Shown here piece by piece: positions 44,817 through 56,792 of a stretch of DNA of 64,000 nt. This DNA comes from Isoetes taiwanensis (lineage: Eukaryota > Streptophyta > Lycopodiopsida > Isoetales > Isoetaceae). The translations under genes were made by a program, and so were the position numbers. The notes below the pieces were generated by a model. That model searched no databases. It was not told the DNA's origin and saw only the letters and a list, made by a program, of their open reading frames with translations. The first letter of the stretch is position 1; each line of letters opens with the position of its first letter. The stretch is taken from positions 2,801,842 to 2,865,841 of the forward strand of contig JAJEKV010000050.1 of assembly GCA_021234155.1 (NCBI GenBank). The letters run 5' to 3'.

Positions 44817-47800
44817 GGAGGAGTCGACGGAATATCCTATCGATCACAGTGGATATTGAAGATGGACGCACAGAACACATTGTATTAAAAGAAGGAGATA
44901 TACCAGGGGAAGTTTCCAAAAAATTTTGCAATGATCATCACCTACCACCTCAATTTATTGCTCCATTGACAGAACACATTAGTAACAATGTCTCAACAAC
45001 GAGGTATGGATAGAATAATATGCTTAGCAAGTGGAGTTAGTTGAATAACTAGGACTTAGCATGTACAACTTCTTTGCAGCAAAGAAAAACCAAAAAGTGT
45101 GCCATCGTCTTCACAAGATATGAAAACTGATAAGAAACGTGACCTAAAAAGTGATCTAACGTTGACTCACCTGATTCAAAATGTAGAGACACCCGTGAAT
45201 GTTTCTCCAGAGAACAAGCATCTAACTAATGAAGCTTCTTGTTCTACAACATCAAAGCCCCAACATGATTTACCAATTTCTCACACAAAACAACATAAGA
45301 AACAGCGATTGTCCGACAGGTTACTAGCACCAACTCGTTCTTCTACAACAAAAGCTGTAGTTGCTAAGCCACCTGAAAAGGCCGAGAATAAGGATATCTA
45401 TATATCTGATCCTCTTCCTGACAAAGTGGTAGGTGTCAATTATTTCCTTTAAATGGAAGAAGTGGATAGTTGCATAACCTCACTTCTATATATGCTAATG
45501 TGTCAAAGCCCTAGAAAGGATAGCTGTCCAATTATTTTTCTGTGTAGGAATAAACTGTTTATCTGTTTAAGCTATGCTATTTTATTTATAGAGGGCCACG
45601 AGTTTGCGCCTTTACACCGAATTTGTGAGGCAACAGACTAAGCTTGAGGATGAGGCACAACTACTAATGGAGGAGTATAAAGAGAAAATAGAAAGAGAGA
45701 AACCAGTTTGTTCAAAGGTGTGTTGAAGTTAAATCACAAGAACTTACAAATGAATGTGATCGCTTCCTTATTTCTCTTCAAAAATTTCAGTGTGCTGGCA
45801 ATAGTTAGCATACAATTGTATGGTGGATTGTATGGTGACAATCTTGGAATTCTAAACGAATCGCTATTCTTGGAAGGAAGAGTCTTTGCAACTCTCTTAT
45901 GGTTGAATTAATGTCTGTTTTTATATAACAAACATCATTTTCCCCCAAGTTTATGCTTTGGATATATTAGCAACTTGCAATAATAAGCTTGAAACAATAT
46001 TTATGTTCTCACACTGTATTCTGCATTTAAGGTGAATCTTGATCATTTTCTTTCAGAGAAGTAAGAAGCTAATGCGAGCAAGAGAAAAAGCAGCTGCACA
46101 TTTCAGTAATTATGGTGAACTTTTGTATCGGGAAGCAATAGCTAAACAAATACGAAGGCAAAATTTGTCTGAGAAAAAACAGAAGGAGGATGAGATGAAT
46201 GAGATAAAGCACCTGAATCCAACACCTGAGATCAGGTTTTAACTTGAACCTTAGCCACAAAGATTTCGCCTTCTTTTGCTTTCTATAAAATGGAAAGCGA
46301 TATGTAGATCTTGTGCCGTTCAATATCAGAAGTTATTAACGAAGAAATTATAGGTTCATTTCATAAAATTACTATTTGTCTTTTTAGTAAGTTTGCGAAG
46401 GAGCTTAGCTTGCATGAGTCAGTTTGGGAGAGACTCATAAATCACAAGCCAGATGAAAAACGTCTACAGGAAAAACGTCAACAGGTATACCTGTGAGTTA
46501 TATAGAGTTTTCTGTTTGTGTATGTTTTGGTTGATCTGACTTCTATTTACACTTTGGCACAGCTATGGGAGATGAGATTTATGGAATGCACATTTAAACC
46601 GCACATCAGACGTTACAGAGCTGAGGGTGTTAGTGAAGAGCCTATTAGTATTAGTCGGTTCGATCACTTGTTTTATGATGCAGAACATCGGCGCAAACGC
46701 CAAGAAGAACTTGAAAAATGGTTCTCAGATGAGTAAGATTCCATCTTTGTGATAGCATGCATGGCACGTGATATATTTCCTTTTAAATTCCTCACATAGA
46801 TTGAGGCGCTATTTCAGGTATACATTCCAACCGCAAATAACAAGCCATCCAAGTATCAATCTCAAAAATGTTGAAGCAGGAGAGAATGTGTTTAATCGGC
46901 TTGTACAGTATGCTAACAAGCTGGTTGAAAAGAAAAGAAGGGTGCAACATGAACAAGAATTAGCAGACCGCATAGACCCAACAACTAGCCGGGAACGATT
47001 CCGCCCGTCTACAGGTCGGAAGCCTTTAATTGAGGTAAAGCAGTGTTCAATTGACATGTATTTTGGGGGTTATTAATGACAAGTCACTTGGTTTATCATA
47101 CAGAGAAACGTGGACTCCTTGCCAATTGGCTTAATTTTTTATATCGCATGGCATCGTTGATTGCTAGGAAAAGATTGCATTAGCTGCAAAGAATAATCCA
47201 GAGATCCAGATATGTCATACTGGACGAAGGTCTGGAAGCTTCTTGAACATATGCAAGAAAATCGACTGAGGAGAATATTTGAGTACTTAGACATTGACAA
47301 GGTACAGATAACACCCTGGATTTAAATTCTTTCCGAAGCGTTAGTGTTATAATTCAAGTTTTAAGATGCTTCCAGGATGGTGAGGTCGATTTAAATACTA
47401 TTGACAAATCTCGGGTGACCGAGGAGGCCTTGCACGAGATTGAGCAAATAAAAGCACTGCAGGGATTTGAAAATCCCATCTCTGTTGATAAATTTGTGAA
47501 CCTCATGACATCAGTTCAGGTAAGTCCCATAAAGTCTTTGGAAAGCAAAGCTAGTGTTGAGATTTAACAACGCTTAATTACTTGTACCATTTGTTTTACA
47601 TGCTATTGTTCTCTAGGACATGGCTATTTCATAAACAAAAAGTTCTGTATAGAGTGGATCCAAATTATCTTTGCTGAAAACAAAAAAAACTGGTGACTAC
47701 GGGCACCCATTCAAGTTTAAAATGGCACCTTTATCTCGTTCCTTGGCAAAGGAGAGAAGAAAGTTCAGGTATCTTATGCTCTTGCATAATGATTATTAAT

Positions 47801-48000
47801 ACTTGATATCTACTTCAGGAGCTTTAACATGATGCTCTTGGTGCGGCAGAAATTATCATGAATGGTACGAGTTCCTTGTATTGGAGGATAGGAAAAGGTT
47901 GAAGAAATTAGAAAGTCAGAAGAAAGAGAAGGAATTAAGCGAGACGAAAGAGTGTACATTTACTCCAATAATTCATCCGGGCAAGAACATGAATAAAAAG
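44817..48000 (+). CDS. multi-exon EF-hand protein with TFxPxI repeats, candidate ciliary/flagellar protein
   Basis: Exons read as 44817-45003, 45080-45428, 45592-45717, 46057-46235, 46388-46484, 46563-46732, 46800-47034, about 47169-47301, 47376-47519, about 47680-47768 and 47850-48000, with GT-AG borders and matching phases through 47034. The N-terminal piece 'ITVDIEDGRTEHIVLKEGDI' resembles the beta-grasp-like start of several flagellate proteins. Later come 'CTFKPHI', 'YTFQPQI', 'HPFKFKMAPLSRSLAKERR' and 'CTFTPIIHPG', spaced by charged helices. An EF-hand-like loop 'DIDKDGEVDLNT' spans an intron, with Thr at position 12 instead of Glu. Such repeats are common in axonemal and centriolar proteins. 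The frame of the 47169-47301 exon does not join cleanly: a stop appears unless one base is shifted. True ends are unknown. I cannot name the family. Confidence 0.6.
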
Positions 48001-49286
48001 GTAATGGGTCAACATTTCAAACCCCATATTTATATAGTGGACTAATGTTGTCTGGTCCACAGGGTCTCACCATCAATGGAGATATTGCAAAAGCATGATA
48101 ACAGTGTCCATGGTTTGTTTCATTGAATAATCCCCAGGTATTACCTATTTCTTTGGTTAATCACTTTTTTTCCGTTTAAGTATAACCCCTTATGTTTTTC
48201 AGATAACAAACCTTTTGCACCCTGAAAGGCACTAGGGACAAGCAGAGAAATGGTTTATAATGTTTGTCTCAGGGAAATTGCATGTGCACAATATAGTGAT
48301 AAAAAGAGAAGATAACACATGCACAACATTATGCATTTGATGAAGAGATGACGCATTCATCTCCACAACCCGTTTGGCGGGAAGGAGTTGTGATTTTTCA
48401 TGTCAAGATGATATTCAAGGCTTGGTATCAGACTATCCATCTTGTATTTCTGCCTCTGCATTCTGATGATAAGATAGAGAATATCCTATTTTGCAAAGTT
48501 GCAACATACGTTGGATGTGTTTGTCCTCCTTAGGCTCTTGGCCCAAGTGTTTGACAGTACCTAGAAAGGGTAGCTCGTGAGAGATATACGATATGGTTTT
48601 GAGGTCTCAGACTGCAATATTATTAACCCCGAATAGGACTCCACCTATTACTTGAAACTGAGAACTGAACATATTCATGAGCTGAACATATTCACGTGCC
48701 TTGTGTAATCAGCCTGTGTGATTTGTAATTTATTCATGTGCATTGATAAAGAGGGTGGTTTTCAAAATTAAGAAGTTACTCCATATGAAGAGAATGATTT
48801 TTGATTAAGATGTTGATTGCCCGTACCAATGTGAAGAGTGCAAGCACCATGGAAAGGCCCTATGTTTGCACACAAATGATGTTAAAGCACAGGGGTGTGA
48901 GTGAAGATGTCAGCCGGTGGGAGTGAAGTTTGGGATATATTCGGTGTTCGGTGGGATGATCCTTTTGCTGGTGCTGAAAAGCATTGTGTTAATGACATTG
49001 ATTCCAACACATGATTCCAAAATGAGAAGAAATGAAAAAGAAATCCAGTCCCTACATTACTTGAAGGATCATCATATATAGTGGATAGGGAGCCAAAACA
49101 TATTTTGGTGTAAAAATGAGCATGAGTTGACTATAACATAACATGTTCCTCACAACATGACCTGGCAAAAAAGCATGAAGAGGCCCAGTTGGTCGCTCTC
49201 TCCAAGGCCCAGTTTGGCTTTAATGGAGATGTTCGTTATTATAATTTTATTCATAACTAGGGAATATTATTTTATCTCACGCGGAA
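48001..49286. other. 3' flank of the preceding gene, no gene recognised
   Basis: May contain further 3' exons or the 3' UTR of the EF-hand gene. No motif or supported ORF was found. Confidence 0.4.
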
Positions 49287-51893
49287 GAGTCTATTCGCAC
49301 TCGCCATTAAGTTAGGTTAAGTTAAAAAAATAACTACCTAGTTAAACTTAACTATAACGATTGCATTTGCACTAAAAATAGTTAAGTCTCGGTTAAATAA
49401 CTTAACCAAGACAAGTTAAATACCTTCACACCAAGCATAATTATGTTAGAAAATTTAACCTAACTATTTGTTCAAACATGGTCTTGTTAAGTTAGTGGTT
49501 AACCAAAATGCCTTCACAAAAGCTTTAGTTAAGTTACGATGTTAACTTAATTGGAACGCATTCGTTAAGTTTACTGTGCTTTGTAGCTTCTCATATTACA
49601 AACATTAATTGAAGCTGACCAGTAGCTAATTATAGACTTTCTTTTTAGAGCAGGAGCTGCAGCCATGGCTGCCTACCTGACAATAGGTTATATCTTTTCA
49701 TCTTTTAACGAGTTAAAAGTGCAACTGCACAAAATTTTCACTATTGCAGAATACATTAAGTGAATCACACAAAGCAATTTAGAAAGCGCGTATCCATTTA
49801 GAGCCAAAAGGTCTTTAACATAGTAACATAAAAATTTACTATCTCAATGACCATACATTGAGCATACTAGTAAATGGGCCTTCTAAATCAATTATTCACC
49901 ATCTGCTTATTCGTACAATTGTAACACAAACTTTTTCCTGCTTTGTATCACAAACTCAACTGATCAGCTTTGTCATTGTTTGACCTTGAATGCACACTAC
50001 TAAATGAGAAGGCAGGCTTGATTGACCTGATCATTTGAGCAATGTTGATACAATTTAGAAGCATAAAATGAGAACATTTACTGTAACCACATGATAAAGA
50101 AAGAGCTGATCTAGAAATTCCACATCTGTGCCTAGATTGCTCATATCCCTGCTCTCCTTTTAAATCCACATATTCAATGTTTGTCTTTGAAGCAAGAATG
50201 GATAAAGTAATTATGTCTACATTAATGCCATTGCAATGCATAATGATAGACCAGAAGATGTGACAGAGGAAAAGTATAAGCGGTTCTTGGTGTCCACTGC
50301 ATTGCAGGTGATAATATTTTTCCACCTTTAGGTTTTGGTTCCTTCCTCAACATTACAAGTTTGGTGGCCAGTTGATTGCAGAGGGTGTGATAGATGTTCT
50401 TCCAAATTGCCTCTCGAGTAAATACCTGTTTTTTTACTCTAATTTAGCATTTCTTTCCCGTGATAAATATCTGGATTTGATGGAGATTGAATGCATGAAA
50501 AAAACATCAAGTAGGCATCCATCTTTGGAGTATTATTACATGGGTTTTTACATACACTTTTGCCCAAAAATGAAGTAAAAGACAGCATATGCTCCATCAA
50601 AGCTACTATATCAATTTTGCTCTGTAACACGATCCTTTTTTAGATTTTGACTTCATCTATGCCAATCAATAGTGATATTAGCTAAGAGTCTATAGATTGA
50701 CTCTTATTTTCTAGTTGGCTATTATTAGTTATTGCATTTAACATGTTGAATAGATATTTCAAGATAAGAGTACCTTCAAACATAGAGGAGGCAGTTGAGT
50801 CTCATTTCTAAACGTATGCTGAAGGTTAACTACAAATAACAACTCAAAATTTAATTCGCTCAATCTTATCCTAAGCGTTCATTATGATTTAGAAAATGAT
50901 GTTGAATGGAGCACAGAATGCTGATAGACTTTTGTAGCTTATAATAGAAGGAACATTTTGACTGGGACATTAATTATGTTTGCAAAGGCAGAGCATTTTG
51001 TAATAAAAAATATTGGTTGATATCAATGCAGATCTTGTGGATATGTATATGATCAAGCTATAGGAGATATGGACATCATCAGTTCAAAATATATGGTTCT
51101 CTAGTATATGGTTTCCTTGCATTATTCTTTCCCTTATTTCTTTCTGGATTCTTTCTTCATTAATGAAAAGGGTACCATATTCTTAAACCACTATGTTTCC
51201 TTATGGAGGAATCTACTAAATATATAAGCACCAAAGTCCACCAAGGAGGCTGCTATATGAGACTCTTCAAGATAAACTGTTAGATATAGAAGAAGTAGAA
51301 TAGTGAATATTCTGGCTCTAACCCTACTGAAGTAGCTCATTACAAAGCAATAGAGCTGCAAGTGGCATGGAATAATAGTGAAAATGCAGCGAGCACCAGT
51401 GAGTGGAACTACAAAACAAAAGTTCTAGGCCCACAAAAATGTTCGGATCCAGGTCCCACGAAATTTCTTGCTAGTTCTAGGTCCCAATTCACCAACGAAA
51501 AACAAAATAGAAAAAAAGGACCTTAAAATTTCTACCTATTCATCTTCTATACCTTCGTTTCCAGGCCTACACCCACGTCCATGCCCTCCATGGCTTGCGC
51601 AGCCCCTCATCGGGCCTGTCCATGCATCGCCATCGCTAACTGCAGCAATTATGACCTAGTACAGATCACTTTAACGTTTAGTATATTTTCCACGTCCAGT
51701 TAAATTTCTGTTAACAATATACTAACTACATTTTTGTGTGTGAAAGAAAGATTCGTTAGTGTTTTTAGTTAAAAAAAAAGGGTTAACAAACTATAACTAC
51801 ATAATACTAACTTAATTGTTGGTGTGAAGGTGATTGCAGTTAAAACCTTTAACTAAACCTAACTTAACGGTGGGTGTGAATGAATCCTTAGAT
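49287..51893. mobile_element. 2.6-kb sequence with terminal inverted repeats, non-coding DNA transposon candidate
   Basis: The left end 'ttcgcactcgccattaagtt' and the reverse complement of the right end 'ttcacacccaccgttaagtt' align, and both continue into 'aggtt.agtta'. Subterminal regions (49310-49570 and 51690-51890) are dense in 'gttaagtta/taacttaac' in both orientations, as transposase-binding subterminal repeats often are. No transposase or clear target duplication is visible. The ORF at 49948-50325 (minus) is unrecognised. Confidence 0.45.
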
Positions 51894-53241
51894 ATTGATC
51901 CCCTATCTGGGTGATAAGAGAAGTTAAGGGGATGATAAGAGAATGTAGTCATGTTATTACTACCGAGTCATGGAAGCTAGGATGTTGTTCTTGATGACTT
52001 TTTCGCTATAGGCATGTACAGTATTCTGAGTTCTAGCTGTCTATGTGGTCGGTGGATGAGATCTCCTTTTAAGTTGTAAGAGATGTGTTCCAAACGAAGC
52101 TAAGTGTTATTCCTGTAGTTCTGTTCTTGTTTTTCGTCATCTGTTCTTCCGATTCCTCCTCTCATTTTTGTTAGATTCCCATTATATTTAATAGATATAA
52201 CCTGCTTGTTGAAATTACTGTAGTTAATTATTTAGTCTATCAGACTGTAGATTTATGCAATATATTCCCATCTACCTTATGCCCTGGAATGCACCTCTCT
52301 ATAGGTCTTTATCAATGCAGTATTGAGGTATAGAGAAATGTTGCTTACTACAGATAGATTAGTGACTCACAACAGGATATGAATTTGGTCATTTGCCTGA
52401 ACTGGTTTGCTGCATTGTCAAAGCTGTACGACATCGCTGGCAAAGCTGAAGCCTAAGAAGATATTTAGAGAACGTTATGTAAGCGAGATAAGGTAAGGTA
52501 AGCCAAGTATGCTGCTCTTTCTCAGAAAGATGGAATGTGGTCTTGCTTGTCTACAGCCTTTAACATTACTTGTTCTAGTCTATTTTGCCCATTGCTTTCT
52601 AATCTAGATTCTGGCTGGAAGTAGAATGGTGGGGACCTTATCTATTTGGTTGGATTGACATTTATACTTATGTAATTTGATATGAACTAGTTTTTAATGA
52701 GATCCGAGTTATATAAGCTAATTGCAGTTTTAGTCGTGTTTATCAGCATGTTGTTGTAGTGTGTTGGTTGAGTGCAACTAGGCTCTAGAAATAAAATTAT
52801 GGCTATAAGGTAACCACCCATCTAATTAACTAAATGGATGCATGACTAATCTCCTGGCGTAGGAAGAGGATGCTTCTTCCATCGTGGCCGTGGAGACAGC
52901 GCCCTATAATGCCTAGGATGACACTCATGCCTACACCTTCAGTTGCCTTTGGCATGAAGGATGGCGTCCTCCCCGTGGTAGGCATTGACTAGAGGTGCTT
53001 TCCTATCAATGCATGCCTGAATGGCCTCTTATCTCTCGAGGTCATCTACTTCCGTGAGACGGAAGTAGACTTTTTAATCTACCTTCCACTAATCCAAGCA
53101 AAACCGCGGTCATGTCTACAATGACATTACACCGCGTCCTAGAGATCACCGTAGTGGTCCCATCATCGGTAAATATGCATGCAACCCATACCTAGCATAG
53201 GTTGCATGCGTAGATTAATCTTAACTACACATGAAATTAAT
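51894..53241. other. AT-rich sequence, possibly the 3' end region of the minus-strand gypsy element
   Basis: No gene recognised. Two short perfect hairpins are present: TCTACTTCCGT/ACGGAAGTAGA (53045-53069, 3-base loop) and GCATGCAACC/GGTTGCATGC (about 53177-53211). The 3' LTR of the gypsy element should lie in this direction, but I cannot delimit it without its partner, which is outside the window. Confidence 0.4.
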
Positions 53242-53440
53242 CTAGACATAAATCGACATGCCTGAGCCGATTATTTCGGAGATGACCTTGCCGTCCCATT
53301 GCTCCATGAACTGCGGGTACTGCCTTATCAGGTCCTTCTTAAGTAACCATGTTGCGTCTTCCACTGGCAAGTGTTTTCACTTGACCAAATATTGGAGAAA
53401 CTCTGATCTCCTTGTCTTCTTGATGGCCTTATCAAGGATC
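53242..53440 (-). pseudogene. gypsy integrase C-terminal chromodomain
   Basis: The minus strand reads 'ILDKAIKKTRRSEFLQYLVK', then a stop (TGA where TGG is expected), then 'KHLPVEDATWLLKKDLIRQY', ending at the stop 53244-53242. The YLVKW...ATW pattern is the chromodomain of chromoviral integrases, which steers integration to modified chromatin. It joins the sequence after 58883 once the copia element is removed. Confidence 0.8.
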
Positions 53441-54020
53441 TGATGGGAATGAACTTGAGTTATCATATATGTCTAGAGGGTTCTTCAGCAAAAATCCAGG
53501 TGAAGGTCACACAATTAATCAGGTCTACAGTTGCAGAGATATCCCTGAAAGAAGTCTAACCTAAGGTGTGATATTGTGCAAAGTTTATTTTATCTTTCTT
53601 AGGTTATTCAATGGTTCGAAAGAGCCAATTCTTGTTCTCACGAATGTGGGATAAATAAGAACTCTTTCTGGAGAAAACGAGGCCGACCGATCCGGCACCG
53701 AGCACCGAATGGGACTGCTAACCGATCGGATATGCCCTCGTTAAATGGATACGAAGATCAGACGCAAAGTCAGTTCGATGGACAGATCGATCTCGAAAGG
53801 GGAATCCCATTCTTATCTTTGATCGAAGGAGCAAATAGTTTTCTTCGTTGTAAACCTTTGATAAAATATTGAACCTTTGGGTTTAAAGGTTCACCATTGG
53901 AAGTTGGGGTTTGAATGATCTAATAGTCTTTGGCATTAATTCTTCATAGTGGTGTTGTGCAATTGTGATAGTGGTGTTGTGCAATTGTAATTGATTGAAG
54001 CAAGGTCTCAAATACTAACA
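53441..54020 (+). repeat. 5' LTR of the copia element
   Basis: Starts TGATGGGAATG and ends AATACTAACA. It is near-identical to 58298-58877. Confidence 0.95.
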
Positions 54021-54022
54021 TT

Positions 54023-54034
54023 TGGTATCAGAGC
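54023..54034 (+). other. primer binding site of the copia element
   Basis: TGGTATCAGAGC, complementary to the 3' end of initiator Met tRNA, lies two bases after the LTR. Confidence 0.9.
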
Positions 54035-54041
54035 AGGCATA

Positions 54042-54730
54042 ATGGCGAGTAGGTTTGGAGCAAATCTACTCAGCACAGTAGAGGTCTACAAAGGAGGACC
54101 TGGTTTTCAAGTTTGGAAGGATGCTGTTAAACACATCCTTGAAGTGGAAGAATTATGGGATCTGGTTGATCCAAATGGAGGAGCATTTGCACAAACTGGT
54201 GCAGAAAGTAGCACACCTGCAAGGTCTGCTACTGGAGGTGGTAATGCAACCCAATCTTATGCTGTGGCTGCAGGATCTGGAAGTTCAGGGAGCACACCAT
54301 CTGGGGGAACGTCTCATACAGTGAGCAGTGGTGCTGGAGCAGGCAGATCTGTCTATGCTAGGACGAAGGAAGCTCAAGGGATCATCACCTGCAAGGTTAG
54401 TCCCACCATTAGATTGAAGTTAAGAAACATGAGTCCTAGGGAAATGTGGAAATTCTTGCTCAAACATTATGAAGAGAAAAGTTCATCTCAAATAGACCTT
54501 TTAGAAAATGAGTTGAGGAGTCTCAAACTGAAAGAAGAAGTTTCAGAGTTTTTCAATACTTTTGATAATATAGTTGCGAGCAGGAGTAAATCTATCTGAA
54601 AGGTATCAAGTCCTTGCAATTGCTAGGTCTATTGGAGATAATGAACAACTGGCCATGTTCATTAGAAACATGGCCAAAACCAGAGAGGAGCAGAAAACAT
54701 TATAAGAACAGAAATTGAGCAAAAGAAAAT
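54042..54730 (+). pseudogene. copia gag
   Basis: Starts 'MASRFGANLLSTVEVYKGGP' at 54042, shortly after the PBS. 'FQVWKDAVKHILEVEELWDLV' and 'MWKFLLKHYEEKSSSQIDLL' are copia capsid (UBN2-like) patterns, separated by an unusually Ser/Gly/Thr-rich insert (residues about 45-110). A frameshift near 54585 and a second near 54690 move reading out of and back into the original frame, so the damage is limited to about 35 codons. Gag would form the particle. Confidence 0.8.
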
Positions 54731-56792
54731 GTTAAAGGGGGAAGATACTGAAGCATCCGAAATCTTGTTTGCTGGGAAGAAAAGAGGAGAAAGGGGAGTT
54801 TGTTTTCATTGCAATGAATCAGGTCACTTCAAAAATAATTGTCCAAAATTGAATAAAGAATTCAATTGCTATACTTGTGGAGGAAAGGGGCACATGGCAG
54901 CAAAATGCCCTACTCCAAAGGATTATAACAAAAAGGGAAATGGAAGCTCAAACAAAGGAGGAAAGCCAAACTATAAGGGTCGAGGAGGAAAGAAGCATGC
55001 TGGCACATATGTTGCCAAAGAGCAATCAGAAAAGGAGGAGTCAGAAAATGAAGATGAGGTAAAATTTGCTTTTGCAATACTTGATAAAAGAGAAACTAAT
55101 CACAAGTCCGATGTACTTGTAGTTGATAGTGGAGCTGAAAGATCAGTAGTCCAATCTACTGATCTTCTCAAGAATGTTGGAGGCACAAACTCAAAGAATA
55201 TCCAAGTTGGAAATGGAGAACTCCAACACATTGAGGGAAAAGGGCTACTGCAATTGACAGACCTGCAAGGGAAAATAGTGGATATTGAAAATGTGCTATG
55301 TGTTCCAACTATTATCAAAAATCTTATATCAGTTAGTCAACTAGTTGATCTTGGTTATAGAATCACTTTTGATTCAAAAGGTTGTAATATTTTTCTTGGA
55401 AATGAATTGAAGTTTTATGCTAAACGTGTTGGAAACTTGTTCCAAATGAACAATATACAATGTGATATGATAAATGATGTGCATGCTTCTGAAACTGAAA
55501 TTTGGCACAGTAGATTAGCACATACTCATTGGAGTAATATTAATTACATGGCCAAGAAAGGATGGCTTGATTGTAATGAAGTAAATCTAGAAAAACTTGT
55601 TTGTGAGGGGTGTATGCTGGGAAAGCTGAACAGACTTCCATTTCACAGAAGGAAAAAAAGGGCAAATGAACCACTTGAATTAGTTCATACAGATCTCTGT
55701 GGACCAATGAATATCAGAGGGAGAACAAAGAAAAGATATTTTATATCTTTTATAGATGACTTCAGCAGATTTTGCAAAGTATTCTGTCTGGAAAAAAAGT
55801 CTCAAGCCCTTATTGCTTTTAAACAATATGTCAGTGAAGTTGAAAGAGAAACAGGGAAAAAGGTGAAGTGTGTAAGGTCTGATAGAGGGGGGGAATACCT
55901 ATCAACCAAATTTAAGCTATATTGCATTGCAAATGGGATCAAAAGACAAATGACATGTAGGTACAGCCCACAACAAAATGGAGTTGCTGAACGAAAAAAC
56001 AGGACAGTAATGGATGCTGTGAGATCCATGATTAAACACTCTGGCCTGCCTAACTACCTTTGGGAAGAGGCTCTCAAGACTGCCATAATGATTCAAAACA
56101 AACTCCCTGCCTCAAGTCTCAAAGGAAACACCCCAGAACTTTTATGGTCAAAGGACAAAAATAAGCCAGATTTTAGCATGCTAAAAACATATGGTTGTTT
56201 AACCTATGTTCATGTACCTACAGAACTAAGGAAGAAGTTAGATGATAAAGCTCAAATTGGATACTTGGTAGGATATGACAGTGAGTCAAAAGGCTACAGG
56301 GTCTTTATCCCAGAAGACAAGTCTATAGTGATAAGTAGAGATGTTCGTTTTAAGGAGGATGTTCTATACAAGGACAGAAATACAGATAAAGCAAATACAC
56401 CTAAGGAAAACACTGAAGACAGCTCTGGAAAATTCTCACAACCTACAGGGTATGAGTCAGATGAGGAGGATAAAATTGAAGGTCAAAATCAAACTGAGAA
56501 TGAAACTCAAAACAGTCTGGAACATGACAGTACCGAAAACATTCCACTCAAAAGGAGGAAAACACAAGCAGAGAAACTTTTGGAAGAAGCTGGAATAGAT
56601 ACAAAAACATATGGTAGAGACAATGCTGGTAGGAGCAGAAGGCTTGACAGATTTGAAACAGAAGAGATTGAGGAGGAAATTGAGCAAGTTATGGCAATTC
56701 TAGAAGACAAAAGGATTCCACAAACTTATGAGGATGTTCTGACATCTACAGAAAAGGATAAATGGCTACATGCATTCATTCAAAACAACTGA
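54729..56792 (+). pseudogene. copia zinc knuckles, protease and integrase
   Basis: A 687-codon open frame. Two CCHC knuckles (CFHCNESGHFKNNC, CYTCGGKGHMAAKC) come first. The protease active site is 'VVDSGAERSVV' at about residue 130. The GAG-pre-integrase motif is 'IWHSRLAHTHWSNI'. The integrase core has D (VHTDLCGPM), D (VRSDRGGEYL) and E (NGVAERKN), so DDE is intact. The acidic linker '...ESDEEDKIEGQ...' precedes the RT. The frame ends at 56790-56792, where RT should begin; comparison with the copia pattern suggests a short deletion plus frameshift there. Confidence 0.9.
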
